Shown: in pieces, positions 1 to 9,000 of the stretch
How the letters are laid out: each line of letters opens with the position of its first letter
How positions within the stretch are numbered: position 1 is the stretch's first letter
Assembly (NCBI GenBank): GCA_023410885.1
Contig: JAEYPI010000011.1
Span: 1 to 19,401 of the forward strand
Reading direction: 5' to 3'
DNA length: 19,401 nt
From: Bacillota bacterium
Lineage (GTDB): Bacteria > Bacillota > Clostridia > DSM-8532
Made by a program: the position numbers and the translations under genes
Notes under the pieces: model-generated
Told to the model about the DNA's origin: nothing
Seen by the model: only the letters and a program-made list of their open reading frames with translations
Databases searched by the model: none

Positions 1-519
1 GGACATGCACATGGCGCCATGGACAAAAGCCTCCAGCTCCATTGTACCCGAAATGCCTTGCCGGATTTCTTCTATTTCTTTGAAAGAAAGCTCCCGTGCA
101 AGAACAACACGGGAAGCTCCCATAGCCTGCCAGAATTCTACGCTTTGTGTATTGGTAGTATTGGCCTGAGTGCTGATATGAAGGGCCAATTGAGGCTGTG
201 TTTTCTTGATGAGGGCAAACATCCCTGGATCAGACACAATTGCCGCATCAATACCGGTGGCAGCGGCTTTTTCTATGAAAGCAGCAGCTTTTTTTATGTC
301 ATCATTATGAGGAATGATGTTCATAGTAAGATAGGCTTTCTTGCCTCTTTCATGGGCAAAATCTGCGCCCTCTTTCATATCTTCAAAAGTAAAATTGTCC
401 GAGGCTGTTCTAAGCCCAAATTCTTCTCCGGCTAAATATACGGCATCAGCTCCGTAAAGAATAGCCATTTTTAATTTTTCAAGGTTCCCAGCCGGAGCCA
501 GAAGTTCAACTTTATTCAT
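1..519 (-). CDS. Peptidase U32 family protein, probable tRNA wobble-uridine hydroxylation protein (TrhP/YrrN-YrrO-like), 3' end cut by window
   Basis: The N-terminal 173 codons of a U32 family protein lie here; the rest is beyond the left edge. Visible marks are the family opening LLAPAGNLEKL (residues 6-16), GADAVYLAGEEFGLR (23-37), and the U32 signature region ELEAFVHGAMCMS (161-173) with its Glu, His and Cys. The ATG at 519 is preceded by AAAAGGGGATTAAGC, whose purine tract sits at the end of trmR. Only two bases separate the genes, so translation is probably coupled. In Bacillus subtilis the order yrrL(mltG)-yrrM(trmR)-yrrN-yrrO is the same, and YrrN/YrrO (TrhP1/P2) take part in prephenate-dependent hydroxylation of U34 to ho5U, the substrate of TrmR. 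The family call is firm. The tRNA role is inferred from this order, and a collagenase-like or other U32 subgroup cannot be excluded from the N-terminus alone. Confidence 0.88.
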   Translation of the reverse strand, partial: MNKVELLAPAGNLEKLKMAILYGADAVYLAGEEFGLRTASDNFTFEDMKEGADFAHERGKKAYLTMNIIPHNDDIKKAAAFIEKAAATGIDAAIVSDPGMFALIKKTQPQLALHISTQANTTNTQSVEFWQAMGASRVVLARELSFKEIEEIRQGISGTMELEAFVHGAMCMS

Positions 520-521
520 GC

Positions 522-1175
522 TTAATCCCCTTTTCTAACACTTACGGCCATGCCGTCACCAATTGGTATAATGGCGGTTTCCAGCCTGTCATCATGGCAA
601 ATTTTATAAAGGTATTCCCTTAATTTAACTGCAATAGTTCGATGCTTGTGAGGTAATGATTCAACCTGTGTAACCAGTCCCTTGTAAAGAACATTATCAG
701 ACACTAAAAGCCCATCCCTATTTAAAAGTCTGAAAACCTCAGCAAGATATTCGCCATATTGGCCCTTGGCAGCATCCAAAAAGATCATATCATAGGGCGT
801 GGTTAAGCATTGCATGACTTCAAGGGCATCACCTGAAAGAACCCGGATACGTTTATCTAAAGCAAAGGCCGTAATATTGCGCCTTGCAGCTTCAGCCATA
901 TCATCGTCTATTTCAATACTGTCAATGATGCCACCATCGTCCATAGCCTGTGCCATAACGATCGCCGAATAGCCAATGGCAGTACCGGCCTCAAGAATCC
1001 TTTTGGGCTTATGAAGCTTGATTAAAACTTTTAGAAAGGCAGCAGACTCCGGTGAAACAATGGGAACGTGATGGTTTTGTGCATAGTCCTCAAGCTCTTT
1101 TAAAAGACCGGTCTCCCGCTTAATAACGGAACGGAGGAAGGTATCGACTTCCGGATAACGTATCTTATCTTCCAT
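522..1175 (-). CDS. trmR: SAM-dependent O-methyltransferase, probable tRNA 5-hydroxyuridine methyltransferase TrmR
   Basis: A 217-residue class I methyltransferase of the catechol/caffeoyl-CoA O-methyltransferase type. Visible motifs are the SAM-binding ILEAGTAIGYSA (residues 60-71), the acidic SIEIDDD (86-92), GDAL (115-118), the metal-site motif FLDAAKGQY (132-140, Asp134) and SDNVLYKG (159-166, Asp160-Asn161). In the B. subtilis orthologue YrrM/TrmR, this fold methylates 5-hydroxyuridine at tRNA position 34 to mo5U using SAM and a divalent metal. The neighbours match: mltG upstream and a U32 peptidase 2 bp downstream. The ATG at 1175 has a good ribosome site (GAAGGTGAG). A hairpin at 1261-1284 separates it from mltG, so it may be transcribed only by read-through or from a weak local promoter. 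The methyltransferase call is very secure; the substrate is inferred from length, motifs and gene order. Confidence 0.9.
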   Translation of the reverse strand: MEDKIRYPEVDTFLRSVIKRETGLLKELEDYAQNHHVPIVSPESAAFLKVLIKLHKPKRILEAGTAIGYSAIVMAQAMDDGGIIDSIEIDDDMAEAARRNITAFALDKRIRVLSGDALEVMQCLTTPYDMIFLDAAKGQYGEYLAEVFRLLNRDGLLVSDNVLYKGLVTQVESLPHKHRTIAVKLREYLYKICHDDRLETAIIPIGDGMAVSVRKGD

Positions 1176-1260
1176 GTACTCACCTTCATTTTAATAGGAA
1201 AATTGAAAATCAACTCAAATTGCAGAGGCACCTTTTTCATCCAAGCTCCCCCTGTTGAAG

Positions 1261-1284
1261 CAAAAGGCGGCCTATTGGCCGCCT
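1261..1284 (-). terminator. Hairpin resembling an intrinsic terminator after mltG
   Basis: On the minus strand, 17 bases past the mltG stop codon, a perfect 8-bp stem (AGGCGGCC/GGCCGCCT) encloses a four-base loop and runs into TTTTGC. The stem is strong but the T run is short (four), so termination is probably partial. That would lower, rather than abolish, read-through from typA-mltG into trmR and the U32 gene. Read on the plus strand it has no T run. It could instead be an RNA-stabilising or processing hairpin. Confidence 0.5.
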
Positions 1285-1301
1285 CATAGTTCAAAAAAAT
1301 A

Positions 1302-2462
1302 TTATTGCCCGCTGACACCGTATTTCTGCTGGTCTTTTTGATGACCCTCATAGGTCTTATTATAGATATTCGTACCATCGGGTGTGGCGAAGAAGAAATA
1401 GTAGTCGGTCTTTTCTGGATAAAGGGCCGCCTCAATGGCATCCTTTCTCGGCGAGCATATGGGCCCGGGCGGCAGACCATTAATCTTATAAGTGTTATAG
1501 GGACTATCAATCTCTAAATCCTTATAGAGTACAGAGCTTGTTCTTCCCAAGCCTTCATAAATTCTGGCATATTGAACGGTGGCATCCGATTGAAGCGTGG
1601 GATATTCCTTGCTTTTCAACCGATTGTGGAAGACACTGGAAATTTTCTTTAGGTCGGTGGGATACAGGGCTTCCATTTCAATGAGCGAAGCCAAGGTGAT
1701 GACCTCGTCAATCGTCATGCCCAGCTCTTCGGCCCTATCATAATAGGACTGAGGGAAGTTTCTGTCAAACTCATCGAGCATTCTGAGAATGAGCTGCTCC
1801 TCGGTCCAACCTTCATCCATCTTGTAGGTATCCGGGTACAGATAGCCTTCTAGAGGGAATTTTCGAGAATCGCTAACCTCCAAGTTCTCAAGGAACTTAT
1901 ACTGAGTCAATTTCATTTGAGCTATTTTAAGGAATTTTCCTTGATCGATATAACCTTGGCTGGCTAAAGTTTCTACAGTTTCAATGACGGTTTTTCCTTC
2001 CGGAATCATGATATCCTTAGTTGGGTTTTTCAAAGGATCCCCGCTTAGACGGACCATCAGAGCGTAATAGTTCATATCATCGGTAAGGAGAAATCTACCG
2101 GCCTTATAGGCATTGTCAAAACCCATAATCTTTGACAAAATTCTATAAATCTGTGTGTTTTCGATAAGGCCTTGGGACTTAAGTTGGTCAGCAATATTCG
2201 TCGTCCTTGCCCCCGACGGAACTTTAAAAACAATACTGTTTTCTTCAGTCAGGTTACGATCAGCCTGGCTGGTACCCTCCACAATATAGCGGTAGCCATA
2301 AAGGGCACAGGTCATAAACACAATCATGCAGATAAAAATCAGTATTAAGATTTTTAAAAAGATATAGCGCTTCTTTTTTTTCTTAGGCTTCTTTTTGGGA
2401 GCCATTTTGCTAAATCCGTCCTGTTCAACGGGCTTTTTTACCGGATTACTTCTTTGCACCAC
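1302..2462 (-). CDS. mltG: Endolytic murein transglycosylase MltG (YceG family)
   Basis: A 386-residue membrane-anchored lytic transglycosylase that cleaves nascent glycan strands and sets their length. A lysine-rich cytoplasmic N-terminus (residues 21-32) is followed by one membrane segment (about 34-58) and the extracellular YceG domain. Visible motifs are a LysM-like early part (VPSGARTTNIADQL, 81-94), PLEGYLYPDTY (203-213), the catalytic region LASLIEMEA (257-265, with Glu262 at the position of the E. coli catalytic Glu218), LQSDATVQY and SPYNTYKINGLPPGPICSP (320-338). The start taken is GTG at 2462, preceded by AAGGTGAAGA. It overlaps the typA end by 17 bp, which suggests translational coupling. 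An internal ATG at 2405 (residue 20) is possible but has only a weak ribosome site. Followed downstream by trmR, as in Bacillus. Confidence 0.95.
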   Translation of the reverse strand: MVQRSNPVKKPVEQDGFSKMAPKKKPKKKKKRYIFLKILILIFICMIVFMTCALYGYRYIVEGTSQADRNLTEENSIVFKVPSGARTTNIADQLKSQGLIENTQIYRILSKIMGFDNAYKAGRFLLTDDMNYYALMVRLSGDPLKNPTKDIMIPEGKTVIETVETLASQGYIDQGKFLKIAQMKLTQYKFLENLEVSDSRKFPLEGYLYPDTYKMDEGWTEEQLILRMLDEFDRNFPQSYYDRAEELGMTIDEVITLASLIEMEALYPTDLKKISSVFHNRLKSKEYPTLQSDATVQYARIYEGLGRTSSVLYKDLEIDSPYNTYKINGLPPGPICSPRKDAIEAALYPEKTDYYFFFATPDGTNIYNKTYEGHQKDQQKYGVSGQ

Positions 2463-4272
2463 TCTTCACCTTAGCTCTCTGCTCTGTATTCAGAATTTTC
2501 TTTCTGAGGCGTATGGATGTGGGCGTAATTTCCACCAACTCATCGTCCTCAATAAACTCAAGGTTTTGCTCCAAGCTCATATTAATATGGGGAACCAGTT
2601 TTAAGGCTTCATCCGAACCGGAAGCACGCATATTAGTGACATGCTTCTTTTTGCACACATTAATAACAATATCTTCATTTCGGGAGCATTCACCCACTAT
2701 CATGCCTTCATAAATGGGTACGCCGGGCCCGATAAACAGACTGCCACGCTCCTGTGCATTATAAAGACCGTAAGTCACTGATTCTCCTGCTTCCCAGGCT
2801 ACAAGAGCGCCACGGAGACGTCCTTTGATTTCGCCCTTATAGGGCTCATAGCCGTGAAAAACATGATTCATTATACCATTTCCACGTGTATCCGTCAAAA
2901 ATTCAGAACGATAACCAATGAGACTTCTTGCAGGAATCTTAAAATCAAGGCGTACATAGCCTTGGGTAGGACTGTGCATGTTAACCATTTCAGCTTTGCG
3001 CATGCCCAGCTTCTCCATAACACTGCCCATATTTTCCTCAGGCACATCGATGACCAAGTATTCCATAGGCTCATATACTTCGCCATTTTGCATGACGGTA
3101 ATAACCTCGGGCTTGGAAACCTGGAATTCATAGCCCTGTCTTCTCATCGTTTCAATGAGGATGGAAAGATGCAATTCACCACGACCTGATACTTTGAAGC
3201 TATCGGGAGAATCAGTCTCTTCTACTCGCATACTCACATTGGTTTCAACTTCTTTAAATAGTCTGTCCCTTAAATGTCGAGAGGTTACATAGGTCCCCTC
3301 TTTACCCGCAAAGGGACTGTTGTTGACAATAAAGTACATGGAAATGGTAGGCTCATCAATATCTACAAATGGAATGGGCTCAGGATTATCCTTGTCACAA
3401 ATGGTTTCGCCTATAGTGATATCCGAGATACCCGAAACCGCAATAATTTCACCAACAGTGGCGCTTTCAACATCAGAGCGTTTCAGTCCCTGAAAATTCT
3501 GAAGGGAGGAAATTTTGACAAGTTGATTTGTGCCATCTCTTTTACATATAACGGCTTGCTGATCACGACGGATTGTTCCCCGTTCTACACGGCCAATGGC
3601 AATTCGCCCAATATATTCATCGTAATCAAGGCTTGATACTAAAAATTGTAGAGGTGCCTCAATTTTCCCCGTAGGTGCAGGAACATGCTGTAAAATCGTA
3701 CTGAAGAGGGGTTCAAGGTTATCGGATTCATCAGAAAGGTTCAGCTTGGCATAACCACCCCTGGCTGAGGCATAGACAATCGGAAAATCCAGTAAATCTT
3801 CATCAGCACCCAATTCAATAAATAAATCAAGGATTTCATCAATGACCTCAGCCGGACGGGCTTCCTTACGATCAATTTTGTTAATGACGACAATGGGCTT
3901 TAAATGAAGGGCTAATGCTTTTCTCAGCACAAACCGCGTCTGGGGCATGGCCCCTTCATAGGCGTCCACTAATAGGAGTACGCCATCCACCATTTTGAGA
4001 ACGCGCTCCACCTCGCCACCAAAGTCGGCATGACCGGGGGTATCGACAATATTAATTTTAACACCATTGTGGAGGACTGCCGTATTCTTAGACAAAATGG
4101 TGATGCCCTTTTCACGCTCAAGATCGTTAGAGTCCATCACGCGTTCTACGACTTTTTCATTTGTTCTAAATATACCGCTTTGTTTTAGCATGGCATCCAC
4201 TATTGTAGTCTTGCCATGGTCAACGTGGGCGATAATGGCTACGTTTCTTATTTCGTTTCTAATGCTTTCCAC
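2446..4272 (-). CDS. typA: Translational GTPase TypA/BipA
   Basis: A 608-residue ribosome-binding GTPase of the EF-G/LepA class that helps 50S assembly and growth under stress, especially cold. Visible G motifs are AHVDHGKTT (P-loop, residues 15-23), GITI (switch I), DTPGHADFGGEVERVL (switch II) and NKIDR. The beta-barrel domain II, the EF-G-like domains III and V (SGRGELHLSIL) and the TypA-specific C-terminal domain (RGALVAWEAGESVTYGL, GPGVPIYEGMIVGE, NVCKKKHVTNMRASGSDE) follow. The length is typical. The start is GTG at 4272 behind AGCAGGTGATTGA. It heads the minus-strand unit typA-mltG-trmR-U32, driven by a promoter about 90 bp upstream. I see no defects. Confidence 0.97.
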   Translation of the reverse strand: MESIRNEIRNVAIIAHVDHGKTTIVDAMLKQSGIFRTNEKVVERVMDSNDLEREKGITILSKNTAVLHNGVKINIVDTPGHADFGGEVERVLKMVDGVLLLVDAYEGAMPQTRFVLRKALALHLKPIVVINKIDRKEARPAEVIDEILDLFIELGADEDLLDFPIVYASARGGYAKLNLSDESDNLEPLFSTILQHVPAPTGKIEAPLQFLVSSLDYDEYIGRIAIGRVERGTIRRDQQAVICKRDGTNQLVKISSLQNFQGLKRSDVESATVGEIIAVSGISDITIGETICDKDNPEPIPFVDIDEPTISMYFIVNNSPFAGKEGTYVTSRHLRDRLFKEVETNVSMRVEETDSPDSFKVSGRGELHLSILIETMRRQGYEFQVSKPEVITVMQNGEVYEPMEYLVIDVPEENMGSVMEKLGMRKAEMVNMHSPTQGYVRLDFKIPARSLIGYRSEFLTDTRGNGIMNHVFHGYEPYKGEIKGRLRGALVAWEAGESVTYGLYNAQERGSLFIGPGVPIYEGMIVGECSRNEDIVINVCKKKHVTNMRASGSDEALKLVPHINMSLEQNLEFIEDDELVEITPTSIRLRKKILNTEQRAKVKSGAKK

Positions 4273-4357
4273 TCAATCACCTGCTGTTTAAATTTGGATA
4301 TCTATTATCAGTTTGATGGAAGTTCATCCTACAAAACTCCTACAAATGTCCTGCATT

Positions 4358-4386
4358 ATTCTACTTGTTCTGATCCTATGTGTCAA
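4358..4386 (-). promoter_or_regulatory. Sigma-A-type promoter of typA operon
   Basis: Read on the minus strand: TTGACA (4386-4381, 6/6), a 17-base spacer, TAGAAT (4363-4358, 5/6). The transcript should start near 4351, leaving a leader of about 80 bases before the typA GTG. This is the strongest promoter match in the window. Confidence 0.75.
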
Positions 4387-4583
4387 TAATTGTCTTGTTC
4401 ATGTTGTAATGGCTTATCCAAACCATTAGCGCATTGTCCTGTTCAAAGCTAACAAATGTTTCTTTGATGGAATTTATGAAATTGGTTAGCTTATATAATA
4501 TCCCTCATTTTTCGTTGTTCGTAGGATAGTGATTACGGGACTGAAAAATAATTAGTGGCGGGATATCACTTTATTCTTAACAG

Positions 4584-4592
4584 TGCTATAAT
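4584..4592 (+). promoter_or_regulatory. Extended -10 promoter of ktrB
   Basis: TGCTATAAT has a perfect -10 (4587-4592) with the TGn extension at 4584-4586. No good -35 lies 16-18 bases upstream, which is normal for extended -10 promoters. The predicted start near 4599 puts both tandem hairpin repeats inside a leader of about 150 bases. A second TATAAT at about 4494-4499 has no TGn and no good -35. Confidence 0.55.
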
Positions 4593-4608
4593 GATTTCTG
4601 TTCTCCCA

Positions 4609-4696
4609 GTCGGGGCTTGTGTACGTATCTAAAGGCACGTACCACTATTCTGGGTCGAGGCTTGTGTACGTACCTAAAGGCACGTACCACTATTCT
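4609..4696 (+). repeat. Two tandem 43-bp hairpin repeats in the ktrB leader
   Basis: Copy 1 is 4609-4651 and copy 2 is 4654-4696 (period 45, 41 of 43 bases the same). Each holds an inverted repeat GTACGT...ACGTAC (4621-4626/4637-4642 and 4666-4671/4682-4687) with a CTAAAG top, giving a stem capped by a TAAA loop. One of the two differences (T to C at 4628/4673) turns a possible U-G pair into C-G, so pairing is kept in RNA. They lie between the ktrB promoter and its start codon. They may be a leader regulatory RNA or REP-like mobile repeats; the sequence does not match the c-di-AMP (ydaO) riboswitch as far as I can judge. Confidence 0.8.
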
Positions 4697-4721
4697 TTGA
4701 ATAATAAATATTTTTAATACA

Positions 4722-4750
4722 AGGAAGGTGCTTGGCTTTTAGCCATTATG
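4722..4750 (+). promoter_or_regulatory. ktrB ribosome binding site separated from ATG by a small hairpin
   Basis: The only purine-rich site, AAGGAAGGTG (ending 4730), lies 17 bases before the ATG at 4748, which is too far for normal initiation. The gap holds a 5-bp hairpin, TGGCT-TTT-AGCCA (4733-4745). If folded, it leaves about four unpaired bases between the site and the ATG. This supports the start and suggests that RNA folding sets the spacing. Confidence 0.5.
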
Positions 4751-6094
4751 TTTGAAAGAATTAAAAAAAGAATGAATAAGTCCTTAAGTCCGACAGTCAT
4801 CATTGTATTCAGCTTTCTTGTGGTCATCTTGGTTGGTTCTATTCTTTTAAGCTTACCCATAGCCAGTGAAGATCGACAATCCACCCCCTATTTAGATTGT
4901 CTTTTTACCTCTACCTCGGCAACTTGTGTAACAGGTCTTATTGTAGTGGAAACTGGTGACCACTGGAGTCTTTTTGGTGAGCTTGTTATTATTTCCCTCA
5001 TACAAATTGGAGGGCTGGGCTTTATCACTCTGGCCACCTTCTTTTTGTCCTTTATGAGCAGAAAAACGGGATTAAAAAACATGATGCTGGCTCAGGAATC
5101 TATATCCAGCTTCAGCCTGCAGGAGACACTTCCCTTGGTTCGAAAAATTATTAGAATGGTTTTTATTGTCGAACTTACAGGTGCTGTTCTGCTCACGATA
5201 GCCTTTGTGCCGCAATTCGGTCTAAAGGGTATTTACTACGGTATATTCCATGCCGTTTCTGCATTTTGTAATGCAGGCTTTGACGTATTGGGCGGCTTTA
5301 AAAGCATGTCTCCCTATAATGGTAACCCTTTAATCCTCTATACCATTGATCTTCTCATTATTATTGGTGGTCTAGGTTTCATTGTCTGGGTAGACTTGGT
5401 GGATTACCGGAAAACCCGTAAGCTGATGATACATACCAAGATGGTCCTTATTATTTCAGCTATACTATTGGTTTTTGGCAGCTTCTTTATCTATTTTGTA
5501 GAGTATTCAAATGCATTAAGTCATCTTCCGGATCATGAAAAGGTTAATGCTTCCATCTTTCTATCTGTTAATGCAAGAACAGCAGGCTATGTCTCCTTCA
5601 ATTTGGATTCCATGCATTCCATCACCAAGGCCTTTGTCTCCATGCTTATGTTCATCGGTGGTGCTTCGGGGTCCACCGCGGGCGGTATAAAGGTCAATAC
5701 CCTCGGTATTATGATTATTACGATAATCTGTGTTATTAAATCCAGCAATGAAACGATTTTACAGAAAAAACGCATTCCGATTAACATTGTGCTAAAAGGC
5801 TTTGCTGTCACTGTGCTGGCAAGTGTGCTTGTCTTTACCGTGACTATGCTGATTAATTTGACACAGCCCGATGTCAGTCTTATCAATGCTCTTTTTGAAG
5901 CATCCTCGGGTTTCGCTACCGTTGGCTTGACTACGGGCATAACACCTTCATTAAATTCATTTAATAAGGTACTTCTTATTATCAGCATGTTTATAGGGCG
6001 TGTTGGGCCTATATCCTTTGCACTGGCTTTCAGTCTTATTAAAAAGACCCCTCACAACACCATCTATCCCGATGGTAAATTTATCGTAGGATAA
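4748..6094 (+). CDS. ktrB: Potassium uptake channel subunit, TrkH/KtrB family
   Basis: A 448-residue membrane protein, the K+-translocating subunit of a Ktr-type uptake system that normally works with a cytosolic RCK protein (KtrA/TrkA). The length and the start directly at the first M1-P-M2 unit (TVIIVFSFLVVILVGSILL) fit KtrB rather than the longer TrkH. The four pore loops are visible with their filter glycines: TSATCVTGL (Gly63), SAFCNAGFD (Gly177), NARTAGYVS (Gly280) and SGFATVGLTTG (Gly393). The intramembrane gating loop GGASGSTAGGIK (304-315) and the M4 Arg418 (IGRVGP) are also present. No ktrA is adjacent, so its partner must be elsewhere. The gene ends 2 bp before the convergent RND pump gene. 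Expression probably depends on the leader hairpins and the unusual ribosome-site spacing. Confidence 0.93.
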   Translation: MFERIKKRMNKSLSPTVIIVFSFLVVILVGSILLSLPIASEDRQSTPYLDCLFTSTSATCVTGLIVVETGDHWSLFGELVIISLIQIGGLGFITLATFFLSFMSRKTGLKNMMLAQESISSFSLQETLPLVRKIIRMVFIVELTGAVLLTIAFVPQFGLKGIYYGIFHAVSAFCNAGFDVLGGFKSMSPYNGNPLILYTIDLLIIIGGLGFIVWVDLVDYRKTRKLMIHTKMVLIISAILLVFGSFFIYFVEYSNALSHLPDHEKVNASIFLSVNARTAGYVSFNLDSMHSITKAFVSMLMFIGGASGSTAGGIKVNTLGIMIITIICVIKSSNETILQKKRIPINIVLKGFAVTVLASVLVFTVTMLINLTQPDVSLINALFEASSGFATVGLTTGITPSLNSFNKVLLIISMFIGRVGPISFALAFSLIKKTPHNTIYPDGKFIVG

Positions 6095-6096
6095 GC

Positions 6097-9000
6097 TCAT
6101 GGGTTTGTTCGCTTTTGTCTCCGTCTCCTTAACCTATCCAATAATTTTTCAAATTCAATGTAAAAGGATGGAATAACAATAAGCGTCACAAGGGTTGAAA
6201 TGGTAAGACCTCCTATCACAACCACGGCCAGGGGCGTAAGTATTTCACTCCCCTCCGTTCTTGTAATGGCCATGGGCAGCATACCCAGAATAGTCGTCAG
6301 GGTTGTCATCAGTATGGGCCGTAACCTTAAGGGACCGGCCTTTATAATGGCATCCTCATAGCTTAAGCCCTCTTCCCTGAATCGATTAACACTGTCTATG
6401 AGCACAATGGCATTATCCACCACAATACCCACCAGAATAATAATTCCGATAAAGGCTGGTATATTCAGGGTATTGCCGGTTAAGAGCAACGAAAACAAAG
6501 CCCCCGTCAGAGCTAAAGGTGCGGTTAGCAAAATGGTTATCGGGTTCAGAAGTGATTCAAACTGGGAGGCCAGTAGCATATAGACAATAATAACTGATAG
6601 GACTAAAGCATCCATAAGGTCATCAAAGGAATCAAACAACTCCTTTTGCTGACCTCCGAAGGTATAGGAATAGCCAGATGGAAACGAATAGTTTGAAAGT
6701 GCTTTGTCAATATTATCTGTGACCTTGTTCAAGGCCTTTCCATTTGTACGGGCCGTAATAGAAACCGTTCTTTTTTGATCGTTTCTAATAATATTGGAGG
6801 GCGTCTTTTCCAGCGTAATCGTCGTGAGCTCTGATAAGGGAATACTCGTGCCTCTGGGACTCTGAATCGCAATATTATAAATATCTTGAAAGCTTTTAGC
6901 CTGACCGCCCAAGGTACAGACCACCAGATCAATTTCCGAGCCTCTATATTTATAGCGGGTGGCAACCACACCATTCACCTGAGTCTGTATGGCCTGCCCC
7001 ACTTGTGCCGTAGTAAGACCATAAAGAATGGCCTTATTGCGGTCAATTTTGATAGAAGCTTCTTCAATCTCTTGATCCAGTGAGCTCTCAGCATCTTTGA
7101 TGCCTTCCATACCGCTGATAATTTTGACAATATCCTTGCCAATGTCTTTTAGCTTCTCAGTATTCTCCCCCGAGACCCGAATATCCACTTCATTACTTTC
7201 GATAGTAAAGCCCATGACCTTGCTTTCGTCTTCAATGGTGATTTTAGCACCCGGAAGATCAGCCACCCTGCTCCGGATGTCATCAGAAATTTGGTTAATG
7301 GACCGCTTGCGTTTCTCAATACTTCCGACCTTCACCGAAAGGGTGGCCTTTTCGGTTGTGGAACGATCAAGAACAAATCCACCGTTTCCGATGGTCATAT
7401 AAACCTCCTGAACCTCGGGGACCTGATTGATACGTTCTTGAACCTTGAATGCCATATCATGAGTCTCACTTAAAGCACTTCCCTTGGGTAATACCACCTC
7501 AACGGTTATTAAGCCTTCATCCATAGAAGGAAAGTACTCGAGTCCCACAAGGGGCAGTGAAATCAAGGAAACCACGAATAAGGAGAGCGCTACAAGGATT
7601 ACGGCAATGCGCTTTCTTATACATACCTTCAATAGATTTTCATACAATACACAGACCCTGGCATAAAATCTTTCCCATGCATCAAAAATCCTTGTCCCTA
7701 TAGATTTTCTTTGATTATTCTTTTTAATAAACTCAATGTTCAAAATCTTTGAAGCCATCATTGGGATAAAGGTGATGGCAATGATGAGTGAGGCGAGAAG
7801 CGAATAGGTTATGGTAAGTCCCATATCCCTAAAAATCCTCCCGGTGAGACCCTCAACAAAAATAATGGGGATAAATACCACAATGGTTGTTAGGGTTGAA
7901 GCAGAAATGGCCAGCATAACCTCTTTAGCACCAATCTCAGCAGCGGCCAACATACTCTTACCCTCATGGCGGTATCTGTAGATGTTCTCCAATACCACAA
8001 TTGAATTGTCTACCAGCATACCAACGCCAAGGGCTAGACCAGCCAGCGAAATAAGATTCAAGTTGATACCTGAAAAATACATCAGGACAAAGGTCGTTAT
8101 AATGGAGACTGGCATGGAAACACCGATAATTAATGTGGCGCGGAAATTTCTCAAAAATAAATATAAAATGATAATAGCGAGGATTCCACCTTGAATGGCT
8201 GACTCTGTGACACTTTCAAGTGCCAAATTAATATAATTGGAGGCATCGTAGAGGATGCTGAATTTGGTGTCCGGATAGGACTTTTGTAATCTTGAAATTT
8301 CGTCCCTCACGGCTTTACAAACTTGAACCGTGTTAACATCGCTTTGCTTCTGAATGGATAAATTCAATGAAAGGTTGCCATTAATGAAGCTCTCACTTAT
8401 CTTCTCTTTTTTGGACAGACTTACATTTGCAAAATCCTTTACAAGAACAACGCTTCCGGAAGCAGTTGGGATGGCAAGATTCTTGATCTCTTCAATACTT
8501 TTGAATTCACTGTTGGTCCTCAAGAAAATCGACATGCCCGAGGTCTCAATATTGCCTGCAGGAATATTGAGATTTTCAGTCATCAGGTACTGGGAAATCA
8601 AGGTTTCATTAAAGCCGTAAAGTGTGAGTTTCTCGGGAATGAGCTCAACACGAACCTCCTGAGTTTCGCCGCCTGTGATATTGACTGAGGCCACACCATT
8701 AATGCGCTTCAGCTTATTGACGACCTGCTCCTCCACCAGCCGGGTTAAATCCTCGAGGTTCATATCGGAGCTAATGCCCAACTCAATGGTTGACTGAAAA
8801 TTATTTGGGTCAATGCGCATGATCATAATGTCCTTAACCCCTTGTGGCAAATAGGTTTTGACAAGATCAATTTTTTCACGCATTTCCAGGGTGGCAAAAT
8901 TCATATCCGTGTCATCATTGAAATAAAGAATGCACAGACTATATTCATTGGTTGAAATCGTCTCAATGGATTCCAGATTGGTAACGGTAGTGAGAACCTC

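Noticed and set aside
19..435. 138-codon plus-strand open frame at the left edge
   Set aside because: It is the antisense shadow of the U32 peptidase gene, whose protein matches a known family.
2854..3189. 111-codon plus-strand frame within typA, and others at 3274-3636
   Set aside because: Antisense shadows of the complete typA gene, with no ribosome sites or family likeness.
4609..4696. Short CRISPR array
   Set aside because: Only two copies with a 2-bp gap, no spacer-length variable sequence and no cas genes.
4273..4747. c-di-AMP (ydaO/yuaA) riboswitch before ktrB
   Set aside because: Expected from gene context, but I could not find its long conserved core; only the two short hairpins are seen. 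A covariance search would decide.
5587..5988. 133-codon minus-strand frame within ktrB
   Set aside because: Shadow of the ktrB pore-loop coding region.
6095..6096. Bidirectional terminator between ktrB and the RND gene
   Set aside because: The gap is 2 bp, and the nearby CCATC/GATGG hairpin (about 6059-6074) lacks a T run on either strand.
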